A stretch of 64,000 nucleotides of DNA from Sitta carolinensis. Its lineage: Eukaryota > Chordata > Aves > Passeriformes > Sittidae. Below the pieces are notes generated by a model. That model saw nothing but the letters and a program-made list of their open reading frames with translations. It was not told the DNA's origin and did no database searches. The position numbers and the translations under genes are program-made. The DNA lies in assembly GCA_032173965.1 (NCBI GenBank), contig JAVUNC010000019.1, positions 4,464,501-4,528,500 on the forward strand, in the 5' to 3' direction. Position 1 is the stretch's first letter. Each line of letters begins with the position of its first letter. Below are positions 62,201-64,000 of this stretch, one piece after another.

Positions 62201-64000
62201 AGGAAGGTCAGCACTGTTTGTCCTGAGTGCTGTGGAAAGAAACAGGTATTGCATATTTATCTGTACTGTTTGAAGCCAAAAAAGAGTATGTAACAGGAGA
62301 GACTCCTTCTGACAAGCTTTGTTTGAACTGGAACTTTGTTAATTTACAGATGTCTATGTTGAAAAAATCTGCTGCCTGCTATTCAATGTCTTTTTTTTAT
62401 GTTCTCTCCCTTAATTTTTTTTTTTTTTTTTTATCTTTGAGTAGATTATTCCTACACAAGAGATTGTCTGGGGAAATCCACATTTTGATAACTTAAGGAC
62501 TGATCCTGTGCCAGATCACTTGTTGCCTTCAACAACAGCAGGTCCAGGGCCCTGTTCATTAAAAGCAAGTTGAAAATTTTTAGCAATGAGGAACTTTAAA
62601 ACAAACAAGCTCAGTCTTAGGAAGAGTACTTGAGGTTGCTAGCAAATTAAATATGGTTTTGGTTTTTTGGAGGTTTTTGTTTTGTTCTCAGTAATGGAAA
62701 CAGCAGGGCTTGGTAGGCTGGTTTTTCTGGTCTTTGACTGTGGCTGATTTTGCTGAAATAAAAAAAAAGCATGCATTTTTTCAGAGAAAAAGAAATTTAA
62801 TTTCCTGAACAGTTCTATAAGTGACTGCAGATCCTGATTTGGACTAGAGAAAAGCCCTTTGGACTAGTCAGGCAGAAGCAGAGAACTGAGCCTTCTTCCT
62901 GATAAAGTCCACTTGGCAGGTGGTTTGTGTACCTGGAAAGCAATCCCACATTCTCAAGCTTTTAATGTACCAGCAGGTGAAACCAAGAATACCATGGTTC
63001 TTTTAAAAGTCTTGTCCTTACATTTAATCTCTGTTGCACTAATAGCCACTAGGAGGAGAGAGAGGAGGTTAACAGATGAGCACATATCAAAAATGCCTTT
63101 TAAGAAGGCACCACTTGAAGCCCTGATTTTGTGCTGCTGAAGTTATCAGGAACCTAGCTAAGGGGGATGAAGATGGAGGCATTAAAATAATGATCAGCAA
63201 AGTCAGATTTCACTGTGCTCAGGAGGCAGAGACTGTACTAAATCTGGGGGAAAGGTAAGAGGAAGGATAAGGAAGAAATTATATAAGTTTCTGAGTAAGG
63301 TACAGCCCACACTTTGCAGCTCTGAATTACTTGAAATTATGCATTTCTTTCATATAAGAGAAAAGCTTTGAGTGAAAAATAGGGTAAGACAGCTTTCACC
63401 TCTGCAACCATCTGATGGCAGGTTTGGTCTTCAGCAGCTGCTTTTTGAAGAATTTTAAGTCCATCCTCAATTTCTAGTCACACATCTTCCTTTTGATGCT
63501 TTTCTGCAGCTTGCTGGCAATGACAGCACAGGCACTGAAAACTCCTGGGGGTTGGGAAGAGTTCCCTTGGCAAGCAATCAGTAAGATGGCTTTTGTGACC
63601 ACAGCCATTTCTGTGAGCAACTCTGACTTTCTGTGAGTAAAAGGAGTCACAATTTTGCTATTTAAGCAGCAATGAAAAGGTTGCCTGTGTACCAGGTGGT
63701 TGATATTTGAACAATTAGATTCTCTGTTTATCTCCCTTACTAAACTCGATCATACTGAATATGATAAATAAACCCTGATGAAATATCGCCTCATTTGCTA
63801 AAAACTTTTTTTAAGCATAGAAACACTTTTGTTGAGTGTTCTTAAACCATGGGGCTGAACTCCCAAGCTAGCAATATTTAAGGAACTTTACCTGTATTTT
63901 TTAATCAATATCTCCTATTAATCATACTTATTCCCATAGGAAGGACCTAGTTTTATAACTTCAATTTAGCATGGAAGATCACTGCTTTTGGAGCCAACGT
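59255..64000. other. Unique non-coding sequence to window end, no gene recognised
   Basis: The 122-codon plus-strand frame at 60378-60746 and the 111-codon minus-strand frame at 60955-61290 have no recognised domain. An A16 run (60158-60173), a short (AAC)n and a T18 run (62415-62432) are present. The block AGTAACTCACCCAGGGTAC near 59877 weakly resembles the MIR core, but flanking support is poor. Confidence 0.5.
61450..61472 (+). repeat. (AAC)n trinucleotide repeat, about 7 units
   Basis: A short perfect AAC array running into a short A run (AAAAAAA). It sits in an A/C-rich stretch (61415-61480) with ACCAAAAACAACTAAAACCAAC, so it probably grew from that background. It is not coding. Confidence 0.9.

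Noticed and set aside
1..64000. Search for tRNA, 5S, U6, Y RNA, common microRNAs, CRISPR arrays and retroviral structure
   Set aside because: By eye I found no paired A and B boxes, no known seed with hairpin, no regularly spaced direct repeats, and no polymerase, gag or LTR pair. Short or decayed members could still be missed without profile searches.

Overview
The window looks like bird nuclear DNA with no gene I can recognise. Three pieces of CR1 LINE in the avian style support this: two 3' ends carrying the ATTCTATGAT-type terminus (12086-12191 on +, 19839-19990 on -) and one internal piece at 26372-26630 on -. The sequence is A+T-rich, CpG is scarce, and there are many homopolymer runs. 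Recognisable repeats are few, as is usual for birds and unlike a mammal. I cannot name the species or the locus.

Coding content: I read the open frames on both strands. None has a family signature, a start-to-stop gene structure or a convincing run of exons. The longest (about 140 to 173 codons) sit in locally G+C-rich stretches where stop codons are rarer, or in a microsatellite. The most likely reading is a gene desert or one very long intron. Short exons (below about 100 bp) cannot be excluded by eye.

Layout. 1-5400: unique A+T-rich DNA with a possible MIR remnant near 505-570 and a diverged 40-bp duplication at 4134-4256. 5421-5635: a large (TTTTC)n microsatellite. 5800-12080: unique sequence with an A+T-rich tract around 7080-7460. 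12086-26630: unique sequence with the three CR1 pieces. 26630-38200: unique sequence with old SINE remnants near 31170 and 32316, an A36 run at 35087, and a G+C-rich block at 37190-38180 that ends at a poly(T) carrying a retroposition-like signature on the minus strand. 38250-46700: unique sequence with a CpG-rich patch at 40970-41405 and a T35 run at 45555. 46700-55000: a minus-strand MIR remnant at 52779-52888, an old CR1 remnant at 53545-53635 and an inverted-repeat cluster at 54102-54147. 55000-64000: unique sequence with a paired TGACAG inverted repeat at 59235-59252 and a short (AAC)n.

No genes were found that work together. The items of most interest are non-coding: very old amniote repeats that are still readable, a CpG patch with acceptor-like and poly(A)-signal-like flanks, and the pentanucleotide array. 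I see no new multi-gene system, CRISPR array, tRNA, rRNA or complete mobile element.
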